From Beverwykella pulmonaria (taxonomy: Eukaryota > Ascomycota > Dothideomycetes > Pleosporales > Melanommataceae), in contig BCHH01000007.1 of NCBI GenBank assembly GCA_001599595.1, forward strand, positions 1,395,785 through 1,459,784: DNA of 64,000 nucleotides, given 5' to 3'. Under the pieces are notes generated by a model. It was not told the DNA's origin and ran no database searches. It saw only the letters and a program-made list of their open reading frames with translations. Within the stretch, counting starts at the first letter, position 1. Every line of letters starts with the position of its first letter. Shown one piece after another: positions 10,095 to 23,485 of the stretch. The position numbers were made by a program, and so were the translations under genes.

Positions 10095-11189
10095 ATGCCA
10101 CCACGCTCATTTGGCTCAGAAATTAGCGGAAACCGCGGCGCAAATGAAGAGCTTTCGATTGCAGCGCGCAGCTCTATTGTTACTCAATGGGAGGCTGGTG
10201 TGCAACAGCAGGAGTTGGCAGGCGTGTTTCGCGTCAATCGCAGCACAATTGCCGACACTATTAACAGGTGGAAACTTCACCACACACTCGAGTCGCTTCC
10301 TAGAAGTGGAAGGCCTCCTACACTATCTGATTGGGAGAAGAGATCTATTATACGAAATGTTTGAGCTACGCCAAAGATTTGGTACAGAGAGATTGTTGCG
10401 CGCGCTGCCCTTACTACCCCCTCTAGCACCCACAGAACCACCCCCCACAACAAAACTGTCTATTACATGCTCCGCAAAACAGGCCTAATTAATTATTGCT
10501 GCGCCAAACGACCTAAATTAGAACAGGAACATGCTATATTACGACTTAGATTCCAGCAGAAGTATTGTCACTTTAATTGGCGTTGCTGTACAGTCAAGTT
10601 TTTAGATGAGTGCTCATTGCAACGCGGCACAGGGCAGATAGCTAAGTGGTGTTTCCGCTACCTACACAAGAAATACAAACCTAAGATGATTACAGAGAAA
10701 CCTACTGGCAAGCAATTAACGCAGATGGTGTGGGGCGCGATCTGGGTGTCTCCAAATGGGAGGGTTGGAAGGAGTGAATTAGTAATTATGGAAAGAGACC
10801 TAGATGCGCCCTGCAACGGCTACTTAGGGAAATCCTACATTGCAACCTTAGAGAAAGGACTACAGCCTTACTACCTGCCTAGCTATATATTTATGCAGGA
10901 CAATGCCCCAATCCACACCTGTAATATTGTTAAAGAGTGGCTTAAGTCCTATGGGGTTTGGATGATGGAATGGCCTCCCTACTTACCTGACCTCAACCTA
11001 ATTGAGCACATATGGTGGGCTCTTAAAAAGCTAGTACACAAGCTCCATCCTGAGCTCGTCACAATGGGCCAATTACAATCTGACTGGGATGCGTTGAAAG
11101 CTGCTATCAAGGAGGCCTGGAGGATGATACCTAATTTACTGATTTGGAGGCTCATTGAGTCCATGCCCAGGCGTTTAGAGGCAGTATGA
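10095..11189 (+). pseudogene. Tc1-type DD34E transposase with one premature stop
   Basis: The frame runs from ATG at 10095 to 11189 and is interrupted only by TGA at 10362-10364, most simply explained by a CGA to TGA change. The N-terminal part has a helix-turn-helix-type segment (GVQQQELAGVFRVNRSTI). The catalytic domain shows Asp in FLDECS, Asp in FMQDNAPIHT and Glu in LNLIEHIW, with 34 residues between the second Asp and the Glu: the DD34E arrangement of Tc1. The GRPP motif between the DNA-binding and catalytic parts is also present. Without stop read-through, only the DNA-binding part (about 90 residues) would be made, which could act as a repressor; that is speculation. Confidence 0.85.
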
Positions 11190-11325
11190 AAAGCAAAGGG
11201 CTGGCAAACTAAATATTAAGCTCCGGGACATCCTTATATATGTTGCGCAGGGCAAAATTGTATATATTTATTACACAGGGCGGTTTATTTATTCAAAATT
11301 GTGTAGGAGTTGATTTTATGATTTT

Positions 11326-11367
11326 CGGCCAAGAAATCCATGCTGGGAGACTTTTGTCCACCGACTG
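11326..11367 (-). repeat. Right terminal inverted repeat of the Tc1 element
   Basis: The inverted copy of the left end contains GGGAGACTTTTGTCCACCGA and is followed by TA. Confidence 0.85.
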
Positions 11368-11421
11368 TAGATAGTCTACAGAAATCCGCCAAGGGCAATC
11401 ATATCCACTATTATTCTCGCT

Positions 11422-11995
11422 TTACTCCGCACCACCAGTCCCCAGAACCTCGAGAGCACCACCAACCAAATGCAAACTACCAGTAATAAGGACCATAATC
11501 TCAGCTTCGCTATCCCCAACTTCACTCGCCCAGTCTCTTGACACGGTCCGCGCTGTGTGGACAGCCTCTTCAATCGTCTTCAAGACACTCACAGACGCTG
11601 TGGGATTGATCTCAGACCAAGTCTTTGCGAGCGCTTTCTGCACAGCCAATGTGTTGACATCTTGTTGGTTTGTATTGATCGAGACGAGGTCAGGCTTGTA
11701 CCCAGCATTGAAAGTCTGATTTGTTGTGAAGATAACGTGGGAGAACGGTGACTTGGCACTGGACGCGACACCGCTGCGAACAAAGCTTTGGCTAGCGCAT
11801 TTGCGTCACGCGTTTGTTGGTTGAAAATAAGAATGCGTGGTGCTTTCTTTGTCTCTGTAGGTGAGAAGGCTGACGCAGCTGCGATTTGATCCGCGAGCCA
11901 ACGCCTAGTTACTTTAATGCTTTTAAGTGTGTGACCTCCGTTGATATGCTATTCGGATTGGGAAGGCACCACGTACCGAATGCCGCCACTTCAGA
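11422..11995 (-). pseudogene. C-terminal relic of folylpolyglutamate synthase
   Basis: Reading leftwards: INGGHTLKSIKV (DGAHT-like motif of the Mur-ligase C-terminal domain), RWLADQIA, ILIFNQQTRDA, then after a frameshift near 11755-11770 VIFTTNQTFNAGYKPDL, and finally VLITGSLHLVGGALEVL, the characteristic end of FolC/FPGS proteins. A stop (TAG where Trp is expected before HINGGHT) breaks the beginning, and no N-terminal ATP-binding part is found upstream. It is therefore a decayed fragment; a functional FPGS gene, which adds glutamates to tetrahydrofolate, must lie elsewhere. The Tc1 element ends only 55 bp away. Confidence 0.8.
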
Positions 11996-12578
11996 TCGAA
12001 CTTGAAGTTAGCATTGGCTGAGAAGCGTATATGTCATTGAGCTTTCCAAACTTATGAAAGATGTCTTAAGTAGTGTGTTCGAGATGGTAGCCTGGCTAGT
12101 TCAGCCCGGTGTTATGGACCGCTCAACCTCGCCTCGTCATCGTCAAGCTTGAGTTAATTTGGCGTCTTATCCGCTGAGTGAAACTTGACGGCCTCCTCAT
12201 TGATTCTGTGGCGTAGATCATACAAAGATCGCGCAGTGGTTTACTTCGAGGTGACATAGAGCTGTAGGAAAGCTTGTGCTTCGATTCAAGAAGCCTGACT
12301 GCATATGAGACAAATCATGAGAATGAGAGCCCCATGTACGCATAACAAGTGGGAAAGGGCTATATGAATTCAATACCGTTTGTAATGGAGGAATGGGCAA
12401 GGAAAAGGACTTCGACAGTAGTCAAGGGATAATATGCGCTAGACTTAGTTTGGACTTAGCGCCAATGCTGCTCCGCCATCGCCGACAGTAGTTGCTTCGT
12501 AGCAGCTACTAACGTCCTGGATTACCTCACTCCCTACGTCTCTCCCACTCTCCCGCCTACCTACGCCCTCTCCTCACC
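11996..12578. other. Intergenic, upstream of END3
   Basis: No supported gene; it contains the END3 promoter. A pyrimidine-rich CTCCC-repeat leader sits just before the ATG. Confidence 0.45.
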
Positions 12579-13886
12579 ATGGCGCCGCGCCGCATTGAGC
12601 AAGATGAAATCGACAAGTACTGGGAGATCTTCAGCACGCTATCTGGCGGCGGTACGCATCTAGACGGTGCGCAGGCAGCTCCTGTGCTTAAGAACAGCCA
12701 CCTTTCCGACGACAAGCTAGAACGGGTCTGGGATCTTGCAGATGTGGACAATGATGGGAAGCTCGACTTTGAAGAGTTTTGTGTGGCTATGCGGTTGATA
12801 TTTGACTTGATCAATGGGGTATGTGCAAAGACTCCACCTCCCTCCTCCTCAGCAGGTTTACAGTAACGATATGGACGTATAAATATAGCGTGTAGCTTGG
12901 CTAATCAAATATGCTGTATATAGGAATCTTCCGATGTCCCCGCCACCCTCCCCGACTGGCTTGTCCCCGAATCAAAAGCCCACCTTGTCCAAGCCACCCG
13001 TGCACTGTCAGGCTCCCAGCCCGCATTTGAGCACATCGACGATGATGACGACACACCCGGACTCCGCGACGGCTTCGACTGGTACATGTCACCTGGGGAC
13101 AAATCCAAGTATGAGGAGATCTACACGGCAAACCGGGACTCGCACGGCAATATCTCATTCGATGCCCTTGACGGCCTGTTCTCTAGCTTGGACAACGTCC
13201 CAGATTCCGATATTCGGTTTGCGTGGAATTTGGTCAATCCCAAGGCAAGGGAGAGTGTGGGTAAAGATGCATGTCTAGCATTTCTGCATATTTTAAATCA
13301 GAGGAGCGAGGGGTTTAGAGTCCCGCGGAGCGTGCCCCCGAGTCTAAGGTCGAGCTTCGAAAAGGCACACATCGACTATGACGTCGAGCGGACGGGGAAC
13401 CGGTGGGCGGAGCGCGGCGACGACAACACAGCGACAGGCAAGAAGAACAAATTCGGCGACGCATATCTCACGCGCCTAGGCGTTGGAGACCGCGCCGCAA
13501 ACTACGGCGCCAGAGCCAAGGGCACAGATTTTGGCGGTCGCACAACAGAAGACTGGGAGGAGGTACGGCTGAAGAAACAGCTCAAGGAGCTCGAAGAGAA
13601 AACTGAGCGGATGGAGAAAGACGCCGAGTCTCGAAGACATGGGCGGAGGGGAGATAGTAAACCTGCACTTGTGAAAAGAGAGTTGGAGATGCTGCTTGAT
13701 TATAAGAGAGGCGTGTTGAGGGAGTTGGATAGCGGCGAGGGAGGTGCGGTGAAAGGTTTGGGGGGTATTAGGGAAGAGATTGATACGGTGAAGGAGCAGG
13801 TTGAGGGCTTGCAGGGACATTTAGATCGGAGACAGGAGGTCCTGGCCGATTTGAGGAGGCAGATTGATGATGAGAAGGCGAGATGA
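12579..13886 (+). CDS. END3: END3: actin cytoskeleton-regulatory complex protein
   Basis: Two exons, 12579-12818 and 12924-13886, encode 400 residues. The first has an EH domain with an EF-hand ([14 protein letters not shown]), which binds NPF motifs. The second contains another EH-like/EF-hand region beginning [14 protein letters not shown] with NPKARES, then a C-terminal coiled coil rich in Lys/Glu ([16 protein letters not shown] and later repeats). End3 works with Pan1 and Sla1 at endocytic actin patches, a link to polarized hyphal growth. The length fits fungal End3 proteins (about 350-400). The intron uses GTATGT and a TATAG acceptor; keeping it would introduce a stop soon after the EH domain. 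The frame and domain order are intact. Confidence 0.92.
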
Positions 13887-16042
13887 GAGGCTGTGGGGTT
13901 GTGGGGTAGTTAGGACTGGCCTTGGTATATGCTGCATTGTAAGAGATAGACCGATTTGCTAGAACTAATGGAAGCTCAGCCAACTGAGTAACTTCGTTCT
14001 ACATACTTGATACGTTGGTCGGGAAAAAGCACGTACCCATCACACCCCTTTTCTTCTACTGAAACTACGCTTGCAAGGCAGGAATGGGCCGAGGGGAGTA
14101 GATTGACAGCACGTCTTGAGGAGCAGCGAGATACGGGACTTAGCATAGCATTGTGGCGCAACACATCGCTGATAGAACGATTGAGTATGTAGCGAGGAAT
14201 CATAACTTATTCCATATTTCTTCCCGACGAATGTCATATCTATACTTGACCCAAGCTCCTCTTCTCCTATTCATCAACATCATGGAGTCTACTTCGTCCT
14301 CTCCCCTTTATCCTCCTTCCCACCACACCCTCTACCCACCTCTATCCTCACACCATCAGCACTAAAGGATCCCTCCTTTCCCTCCTCACATATTACCAGT
14401 TTCACTCCCTCGTATAACCCCTCGTCTTCTACCACATCCAGACTCGATCATGTCCTTCTCCCAAAGAAGCTGGGAATGCAAGTCGTGGCGTAATGTTAAA
14501 TCTTGATCGCTTGAGTCTTAAACTTGTAGTCATTTGGAAATGGGTTACATACTACTGCTGGTATGTGTAGTACAAGAGTTGCGCTTTCGCTCATGCGGTT
14601 TGTACTGATCTCAGAGTACAAGTAGTGCATATCTGCGTAGGTCTCGACCATCCACCCACCAACGATGAGAGAATTTCAAAGAGCAGCAAGCCAACGATCT
14701 GAATATGATGAAGCGCAACTAGCTGGATCGAACGACGACTCAGTTCCCCTTGCAACACTGAATAAATCAACAAGCACAAAGAGACTCTTCCCACTACGTA
14801 CTGTAACTAAGTGCTCTTAAGGGGCACTTCACATTGGGGCGTCTTCTTGCTGTAGACCGCAAAATTTCGTCCAGCCATGTCAGAATACTCAGTAGCTGTG
14901 CCCCGTGATTTGACACGTGCTCTGGCTTCGACACTACGCCCACATCCGTATTCTAAATTTTCACTTTCTTGGTTCCACAGCAATCCGAGTTTACGAATCC
15001 TCACATGAAAAGCACGGCATTGGGGCACAGAGTCAAATAATACAAGTAATGTGCAATTGAGTCCTCATCTGGGAGTCATTGGATATGAGCTTACAAGACC
15101 TAGATGCGCGATGGGCGGTCGGTTGTGAGAGCAATTCACTAAACTGAGTGAACAGTAAACTGCCACTTTCAGTGCATAGAGTAGAATTCAAAGGGATTTT
15201 GAATATATATCACTCCTATCACTCCTCGTTAATATAATACAGCTAACATAACTGTCAACCTCTACCCTTTAGCACTACTTATACGCTCCTATTTGGTGCA
15301 GACACTATGTGGAGGTTTTTGACAAGATTTCCATAGCACTTTGATATTGATCTAGATATAGCTTTGGTCTCCTGACGCCATAAATTTCCCCAACTCAAAT
15401 TTACAATCATGGAATGAAACTCCCTATGGTTTTAGCGTTTAGGTATGTTCACATGCTCTTACACGGGGTCGCTGGAATCTTATACGTAGCTGGGAAAGAT
15501 CCCTCAATTGAAGTTTCACTGATTTGGCGACTATCTACGTAGAATATTCCCCTTCATTTATCTCCTCCGTGACCGACAACAGGATTGCATTATATAAGAC
15601 AAAATCTTGTCGTTATTAGTAAGGTGAGCTAAATGAGATAAGATTGATGAGGTGAGCTTAACTATTACCATTAAAACTTACAGCAAGATGGACACACTTT
15701 GATGAGGAATGGACGTGAATTAAGGGAGGATTATTCCTACTATCACAACAGCGTGAGGGAAAAGATTAATTGTAGTCTTATATTAGGCTGTATATAATAA
15801 TGCAAATGGTCCACCCTATTATCATTACTCTGAAGAAACATCTTACCTCAAACCCGTACAAACACGGCTAACTTTCAACCTCAGTTACATTTTCTCCAAA
15901 GTCAAAAACGCCACCAGCTCAAATCTCAGCTCAAAGGAATGACGAGTAAGTCAAATGACGAGAGATTTTCCCAAATAAGTTCCGTCATGGGAGACATTAT
16001 ATAAACAACACCACTGATGCAAAAGGAAAATGTTGTGCTCGT
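13887..16042. other. 2.2 kb intergenic region, no gene seen
   Basis: Between the convergent 3' ends of END3 and csmB. AT content rises from 14.2 kb on and stops are frequent in all frames. No RNA gene, repeat family or domain is recognisable. Confidence 0.5.
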
Positions 16043-19000
16043 TTAGAGCATGTTCGCGAGTTCGAGATCGATCTGTTGGTTGAGGAATATCCTCCGCTCG
16101 CCAGTAAGCTGTGTCTGGAGGCGCTGCTCAGCGAGAGCGACGAGTTGCTTTTTAGTCACGCGGTCCAAATCAGCTTCTCTCAGACAGGCCTGAACAGTCT
16201 CAGTAATTACGGCGTCGCTAGGACCATTCATCATGTTCTGGAAATTGACAGTGCTACCCGGCCGGGAAGAGGTGTAACCAAGAGGGCTACGTCCGCGAAT
16301 TGGTGGTGTCGAAGTCATGAGGTTGTCGGAGCTCTGGAAGCCACCCATGCTCGGTCGGTTGCCATAGGGTGAGGCGTTGTGATAATCGCTCACCGCGCCC
16401 ATCGACATCAGACGGCCGTCACCCTGGGGATTGTCTTGGTACCGTGAGAGATTCGAGTATGTGGATTGTCGAGGTTGCATTCCTTGGTATGGCCCCGGAG
16501 AATGTGATTGCGGTGGCATGTGAGAGATGTGGTGCATGTTGGACATGATTGTTGATGCTGGCTTGACCGAGGAGTAGACAGATTGCATGTCATTCATTTC
16601 GTATCCGTCATCGTCGTAGGCACTGTGCCCACCCTTCTCCGACTGGCCAACGAGACCGCGACGCCCAGGAAGGCTATTTGCAAGCGCGTACTCATCCCAG
16701 CGTTGCAGAGGAATACTTCTCGGGTCAAAGCCCTCGTCATCTGTCGTGACAACTTGCTTCTTGACACCCTTTTCTCCAATGACGATACGTGTGTTACCCC
16801 ACGAGAAGTCATCTTGTTTCCAGAAGGAGTAGACCGGTAAGATTAAAGAGAAGATGGGGAAGGCAAGAATATAAATGATCATCCATCCAATGTGTTGCCA
16901 CTGGCGCTTGATAATGAAAATGATGGCTTGGAGACCATATACCACAGCAAGCATAATAATAGAGATCAAGGGGAACTGGCCTTTGTGGGATGCGACAAGG
17001 TAGATGAGGTAGGCGAGGTAACCGCAGGTAGCTGGGAGGATGATGGTTCCAAAGAGATCGACCATGACGACGAAGCGCATGCTGAAGCAGCAGAAACCGC
17101 ACATGTCCTTGATGAACATAAGTTCGCCCAAATTGTGGATGGTTGAATTGATCCAACGACGTCTCTGCGAGAGTAGAATACTCCACGTTTCAGGGGCAGC
17201 CGTGAGAGCGTATGCATCGGGAACGAATTTGTAAGACATGCTCGGGAAATGCTTCGTCATCAAGGTGGTAAGGTAACGATCTTCACCAAGTGACAACAAG
17301 TTCTTCTTGTGTAGCGTATCGACATTCGAGTCGGCATACTCCTTGATGACTTTGTCGGAAATGATCAAAGGTTTACCCTTATCAGCCGTGCGTAACCGGT
17401 ACATGCAGAAACTACACGAGTTAGCGAGCATCCAGTCGTCAGAAGCAGAGTAAACTTACCATCCGGGCAAACAGGTAACGCTGCCAAACAGACTCTCGAA
17501 AGCCTTTGACAAGTGGTGAGAAATATAGTATTCGTAGACCTGAATCATCGTCCACCAGGATCTCTCTTCGTTTTCAAGACTGGTCTCACCACAGATGCCG
17601 GCAATCTTGGAATCATTGGCGCAGCTTGCAACTAGACGGTTGAGCGAGTCAGGCCTGACAGAAGTATCGGCATCGACCATGAGGATGTACTCGTAGAGTT
17701 CAGGGTCCACACCGATGATATTGTTAATTTGATGGAACATTTCCAACTCCAAGGGATTCATGGCTGATCGGTGGTGGACACGGTTGAGGAAGCTCATGAG
17801 CAGAACTTGAGAATCTCGTTTGCCACGATTGCCGGGTTTGGACTTGCTTTGCTCAGACTCTTTGCCCATCTTTACGACGACGATATACGGAACGACATTG
17901 CCCTCAAATTCGTATAGACCAGAGTAGATTTTGCCGTAGTTGAGTTGTTCACTACCTTGACCAACAGACTTGAATGGGAGGGCAGGAGGGTCGACTTTGG
18001 GATCAACGCCGAGAATGTCCAACACAATCTTAGGCGTGGGTCTATCGTTGCCGCCACCGACAATCATACCGTCGCAAACAACGCAAATGAGCTTGCGTTT
18101 ATTATCATAGGCGAGAGCTGTCAATGAATCGAGGCCCTTTCTGAGTTGATCCTCACCCTCTGTGTAGGCAGGTACTTGGCAGATGACGAACTTGTCTTGA
18201 TTTGCGGGGCGCCTCTTTGAACCAAGTTGAAGGGCAGCCAGGAATTTCACCCCGATGACGGTACATAGAATGACGGTGAAGGCAAGAAGGACGTAGTCAT
18301 TGACTCGGCACCTAGCACTCTGGCGGAAATCCGTCTTTCCAATGTAAAACACATTGTCAAGACACTGCAAATTGTTTTCTCGCGTGGTTTGATTCAGTTT
18401 GTTCTGAAAGTCGGATGTGATGTCTCCCCCAGCATTCTTGGTAACAATGTCAATCAAGTCGGGGTCCAGGAACGTGTATGGAGCCCTATTATCCATCCGG
18501 TCGATCGTATAGTAGTAATTGGTTAGATCGTATACCTTGTCGCCCATGGTGAACCACATGTGATCAAGGTTTTGACCCTCGTCCTCGATTGTTTTCCTCA
18601 TCCAGACGAGATCGCCCTTCCTAAAACCAGCCATAGTTGGCAGGAAGTTTGTAGTATACCAGTTCTCATTTGCAAGTGCACTAGTGGGCTGTCTTGTGCT
18701 GGCACCAGATAAGTGCTGGGCATTTGAATTGGTGATTGTGTTGTTCAGTTGCATTTGCAATCGGGTGTCCGTTACCAAGTTCGGGCAAGCAATGTTGAGG
18801 GGAGGAATGATGTAATCATCCACATTTGTGCCGGCAAAGGGTTGCATCAGATCGTTCGTGACTTTGATCGAAGTGTCACTGTGTTGTATCTTCCAGAACT
18901 TGGAGAGATCGTACACGACACCGTGGTGACTGACGTAGAAATCATTGTCGCCCTGATGGTATGATACCTCTCTCGTATTCCAGACCTTATCCTTGTTCGG

Positions 19001-21440
19001 GCATAGAAGCTTGCCAAAGAAGACAATATAGAAAATGATGACAGCATTCAAAAAGAAGATCAACATTACTAAGACAACCTTCTCCCTCCATGCCATCCGC
19101 ACGTCAGGTCGCTTCATGCGGCCAACGAAGCTGAGAATAGGAGAAGGAATCCAGAAGGTCAGGGCCCAGACGAATGCGACCCACATTCTTCGCGTCGCAG
19201 TGATTGGGGCCTCGGTCACGACCATGTTTCCGCCGGATTCTGCGTCGTAATATGTTACGCCTTTGTCGTCGTCCCCCTTCGCCCCGAGACCGTAATCTCC
19301 AGGGCGATTGTGGACGGTTGGTGCTGCGGTGGGGGCAATGGACCTAGCTCCAAGAGCGCTCCGAGCACCCATGGTTGCTGAACTGTGTTGACGCTGCAGA
19401 ACGTGGGTTTGATCGCCTTGTGGTGTGAGATCGGCAAGAGGAGGGAAGAGACCGCTACCCATGGCAGGGTTTTGCGTGGAATAGCCACTTTCGAGGCCTC
19501 CGGCGCCAACCATGCTACCCAGCATATTGGCGGACTCAACCTCTTGACCCTTCAGGTCAAGCTGCGATTCTGCCTCCCACCAAGCACCTTCTCTAATCCA
19601 TATTCTTTGGTGGCCCACAACGACTTCCCCATTGCTCCAGCCCCGTTCCAGGATCCAGTTTTGGATGCCATCCCTGCCCTCCATGCATCCTAAAAGGCGA
19701 TAGCGATCGTAGAATTCATGGTGATCGAAGTCGGCAGTGAAGTCTAGGGATTTGTTTCTACGATTAGCCCATTCAGGCAGCCTCCACTCTCTCAGCTGTC
19801 TGGACACGGGCCCTGCTGCCCATTGAGTAGTTGATGAATCTTTGAGCTTTCCGAGGGGTTCGTCATTTGGATGGAGTGCTAGATGGAACCAGACTCTGCT
19901 CGTGGCGATGGTGTTGGGAAGGTCGAACCGGCCGTATTTACCGAGGACGATTTGTTGTCCACCTTCAGGAAATAAGATCGATTTGATGAAGTTATCCTCC
20001 TGCTCCGGAATTTCAAGTCCGACCTTCTCTAGGAGGATCTCACGCTTCTCGGAAGCTAGGAGACGTTGATCGAGTGCAGCACTCTTCATTCCAATATCGG
20101 CTTCGCATTTTTGAATAGCCTCGCGCATGCTCTCCAACACGGATGTGCCAGCAGGAGCGAACTGAACACCGTCGTCTTGCATCTCTGAGTTAATCCCGTC
20201 AGTGTCGTCAAACACAGTGCGAAGTGCAATAGCTTTGCCAAGCGCTACATTCGGGACTTCTACGACTGTAATGTTGCAGATATCCGTCTGGTCGTCGTCG
20301 GAAGGGGGCGTCATGATACCAGCATCACTGCTGTTAGAGGAAAAGGGGGTCCGGCTGCTCCGAATATCCGCTCTAATGGTTGCATTTGCCGCCGCGATAA
20401 CGTGATCCACAATGGCTTCGTAAATGCTACCAATGAGGGTCTCGCGTTCAGTTGCACTACATTTCTCTCTGAGGATCTGGGGGTCGAGATCAAGCAAGCC
20501 ACCACACTCCTCACATATTTTGTCCACGGTATCTTCATCAACGAAGAATCCAAGCGTGTCGCCGAGTTTCAGCAGTGCTGCTAGACAGCTGATGACATTC
20601 TGGAGCTTCTGGCCTTTGATTCCTATAGCTTTGAGATTGGCGCGAAAATCCTCTGCTGCTGCGGCATCATCTGCATCAGGGAGGTAACTAGGAGGATCGT
20701 AGGTCCCAGATTTGTTGAGAAATGAGTACTCTTGTGGGTCACTCAGGTTCAAAAATTCTCTCTCTGCTCTGCTGGCGGAGCTGGAGTTCAGGTAATAGAA
20801 GACATCAAAGGCACGGAATCCAGGACCAGGGAGATTGAGCAGTCCCTTCCTGGTGTCGATTCCGGAGGTAGAGAGCTTGATCTCAGCACCAACTAGAGTC
20901 CCCTGGAGGTTGATTGTGAAGACGGTGGCCAAGGCTGTGTGACGCGGATAGGACGGGTTCTGCGGTGTCACGCAGTGCGTGAAGGCCTTCAATGCCTCGA
21001 GGGCAACGTAGAAACTAGCAGGAATGGACAGCGGCAGTGCTGAAACAAAAGGGGATAGCAACGAGGGCGTGGACGCGTGCATGGATCTGCGTCTGTTAGC
21101 AATTGACGCGACTAGCGAAGTTCAAGGAGGCGGCGACTCACCCAAGCACGATGCAGCCGTCCTCTGCTCGGCGGCGGGCATGCTCCCAGGCCTTACGGCC
21201 GAGCTCAATATCAACTGTGCCACCAATGCGGTCGTTGACGACGCTCCTAGCATTTACCCATGTATTGACCACAATACTGGCACTGGACTCGAGGTTGTAT
21301 GGCTGGTTCTGTCTCCAGGCATTGTTAAGGACATTCAAGAGAGTCGTCGTAGATATTTGCGCGGACGAGTTTCCAGGACGTGGGCCCCCATTTGATGTCG
21401 TCGAGTAGACTGACATGCGGGAGTTGTTGACAAAACTCAT
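16043..21440 (-). CDS. csmB: Class VII chitin synthase with reduced myosin-like domain
   Basis: Exons 21440-21142, 21086-17460 and 17411-16043 give 1764 residues; the introns (55 and 48 bp) are GT-AG. The N-terminal ~600 residues correspond to a myosin-motor-like region but show no GESGAGKT P-loop, as is usual for class VII. Two membrane segments follow near residues 735-790, then a cytochrome b5-like region ([16 protein letters not shown]), another membrane segment, and the chitin synthase domain with [11 protein letters not shown] and the catalytic QRRRW at about 1391-1395. More membrane helices follow, and a DEK-type C-terminal helix bundle ends the protein. It polymerises N-acetylglucosamine from UDP-GlcNAc into chitin at the plasma membrane, especially at tips and septa. 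The gene is head-to-head with csmA across about 2 kb, an arrangement known from aspergilli and fusaria. Confidence 0.93.
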
Positions 21441-23485
21441 GTTGGCGGTGGGCTGAGGCCTAGAGCCCCCGCAACGAAAGAATAGGTTGGACTGATTGTA
21501 TGCAAGGCGTCACTGTTTTTGGGGACAGCTGTGGTGGGTATAACGAGGGTATCGGGCGCGGCAGTCGATCGAGTGTTGTCTTTGCGTAGGTGTGGCCGAT
21601 GGAGATTCAGATGGGAGCACCGCGAGCCCCTTTGCACTTCACAACACAACAGCAAGCGAAGAGAAGTACCTAGCGAGGGGACGGAATTAAGCGATTAAAC
21701 GATTGTGAGAAAGAAGAACAGAACGACGTCAACACTGGGCGACGTACGGTGGTGCAGCGAAGGGATGATGTTGTGGGCAGCAAAGTTCGTCGGGGCAGGA
21801 ATGAGCTGGGGGTGGGCACGCCTTGGCACGCAGCACGCCCGGGGCGGCGTAGCACGCTTACGGACGGAAATTTATTACGGAGTAGGGAGTAATAGGAGGT
21901 CTCCGTGGCGATGCGTCTCTGCTCTCCAATCATGGCCTCGCGTAGGAATGGTTTGTCGCCATGCAGGACTCCACCTGAGGAAGCAATTCGCCTGTTGTTT
22001 ATTTCTTTCCCAACGAATTCTACAAAGAAGCCGAAATGGAAGTGTCAGGCCACTTCTGCGCGGACCCCAGACACCACCCAGATACCCTCTGCCACAAGAC
22101 CATCGGTGTTACGAAGAATGGACAGAGACAGGTGCAGACTGGCTGCTGGAGCGCGCATGGAGTATTGCAAGACTGTGGCGGGAGGTTGCCGTTGCATCAC
22201 GCTCCCACCCCCTATATTTAGCCTTTTTTCATTGTTTACCTCCATTTGGCGAAACACGAGTTGCGTATCGATAACTCTTAGATCGATCGTCCCGGCGACA
22301 GCCACAATAATGAAGCGAGCGATGCACATGAAATTGTCTGCATTTCCACCTCCTTTTGAACCTCCTTTCCAAGCGTTCTGACCGCATTGAGGAGTAGCCC
22401 AAGCTGGTAAACATCCAGCACGAGCTTCCACGTTACACGAGTTGCCAGGTTTGCGGGCCGATGAGGTGATCCTGCCTTGGAGCTGCGGCCGGCCTTGGGG
22501 TCCCGAAGAGGGAGCTTGCACCTGGCGTGCCACTGATTTTAGCCCACTCACTTCAGGCGTCATGCGGCCTGCACTTCGCCTCCATCTCTACGAGCAGTCT
22601 CATACCAAAGGGCTAAGCTGTGGCTGTCGCTGGGACGACGCTGGATCAAGTCGCAACCAACGCTGAGCCAACGCTGGTAGACATGAACAGTCCGTAATGT
22701 TGTTGGCTGCCGGAGCTGGCGTCCGCAATCCATGACGATGTAGCCTGCAGGACGATTGCGCGACAATGCAGCGATCTTCCCCAGACTTGTTCAAAAATTA
22801 CAGGGGTCTGCTGGGGCTCTTTGGCGGCAGAGGGGCCGTAAACTTGATAGTTTACGCGTACTGTGGTTGTCTGGTCTCCTGTTGTCATGTTGTGGGCGGC
22901 ATTGCAACGTATTTTTTTCGTAGAGAGTAAACACAGTGACAGCGAGGCTCAGGTTGTTGGCTGACGCTGCAGCGCCGCACGCGGGTCTCTGTACGGTGTC
23001 GCCTCCTCAGTCAGCTGTGGATCACGTCTCGGCCTGGAATAAGTTACTGTGCCATTGAAGCGTTTTCTCTTTAATCTATTTTTGCGCGGGGCGACCCCTT
23101 TTCGAATCCAGTGCAGAGCCGACCCAAGAGGCAAAGTCGCGGGCTAGCTTGGTTTTTGTGCCGACACCCTGGCAGCTCATCCCATCATTATTCCTCGCCC
23201 ATTACCAACCCACGCTCAACGACACCACCGTTGACGGCCCTTTGCATCACTCTTCTCTCGTTTGTCCGCCCTCACCACACTCGCTGATTGTGCATTCGTT
23301 TCCTTGCGGGTCACCCGCCGTAGTTGCCTCGTCTGTTGTTACTCGCATTCCGGCGCCAAAACACACTTTAATTGCCCTTCACAACATCTCAGACCCATCA
23401 TCCTTCAACACCACAGCGACCCGCTGCAGCGCTTGCTTGCAGTGTCCACTCGCTCAGCGCTCCCCCGGGGACGCGTCCACCGACC
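21441..23485. promoter_or_regulatory. Shared divergent promoter region of csmB and csmA
   Basis: The 2045 bp between the two chitin synthase start codons holds no convincing gene. Several open frames here (for example 22045-22563) lack any domain. The last 250 bases before the csmA ATG are C/T-rich, typical of a fungal leader. Co-regulation of the pair is inferred from the arrangement; no specific factor site is claimed. Confidence 0.6.

Larger units (their letters stand above)
9999..11367 (+). mobile_element. Tc1/mariner-superfamily DNA transposon, nearly complete
   Basis: The 1369 bp element is bounded by about 40 bp terminal inverted repeats sharing TCGGTGGACAAAAGTCTCCC. The left repeat begins at 9999 and the right one ends at 11367. 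Both are flanked by TA (9997-9998 and 11368-11369), the expected Tc1 target duplication. Inside is one transposase gene on the + strand. The repeats differ at only a few positions, so the insertion is not very old, but the internal stop suggests it cannot move by itself. It lies between the FunK1 relic and the folylpolyglutamate synthase relic. Confidence 0.9.

Noticed and set aside
22045..22563. 172-codon minus-strand frame between csmA and csmB
   Set aside because: No domain, signal or splice context; overlapping frames of similar length exist on the other strand, as expected in a GC-richer promoter region.
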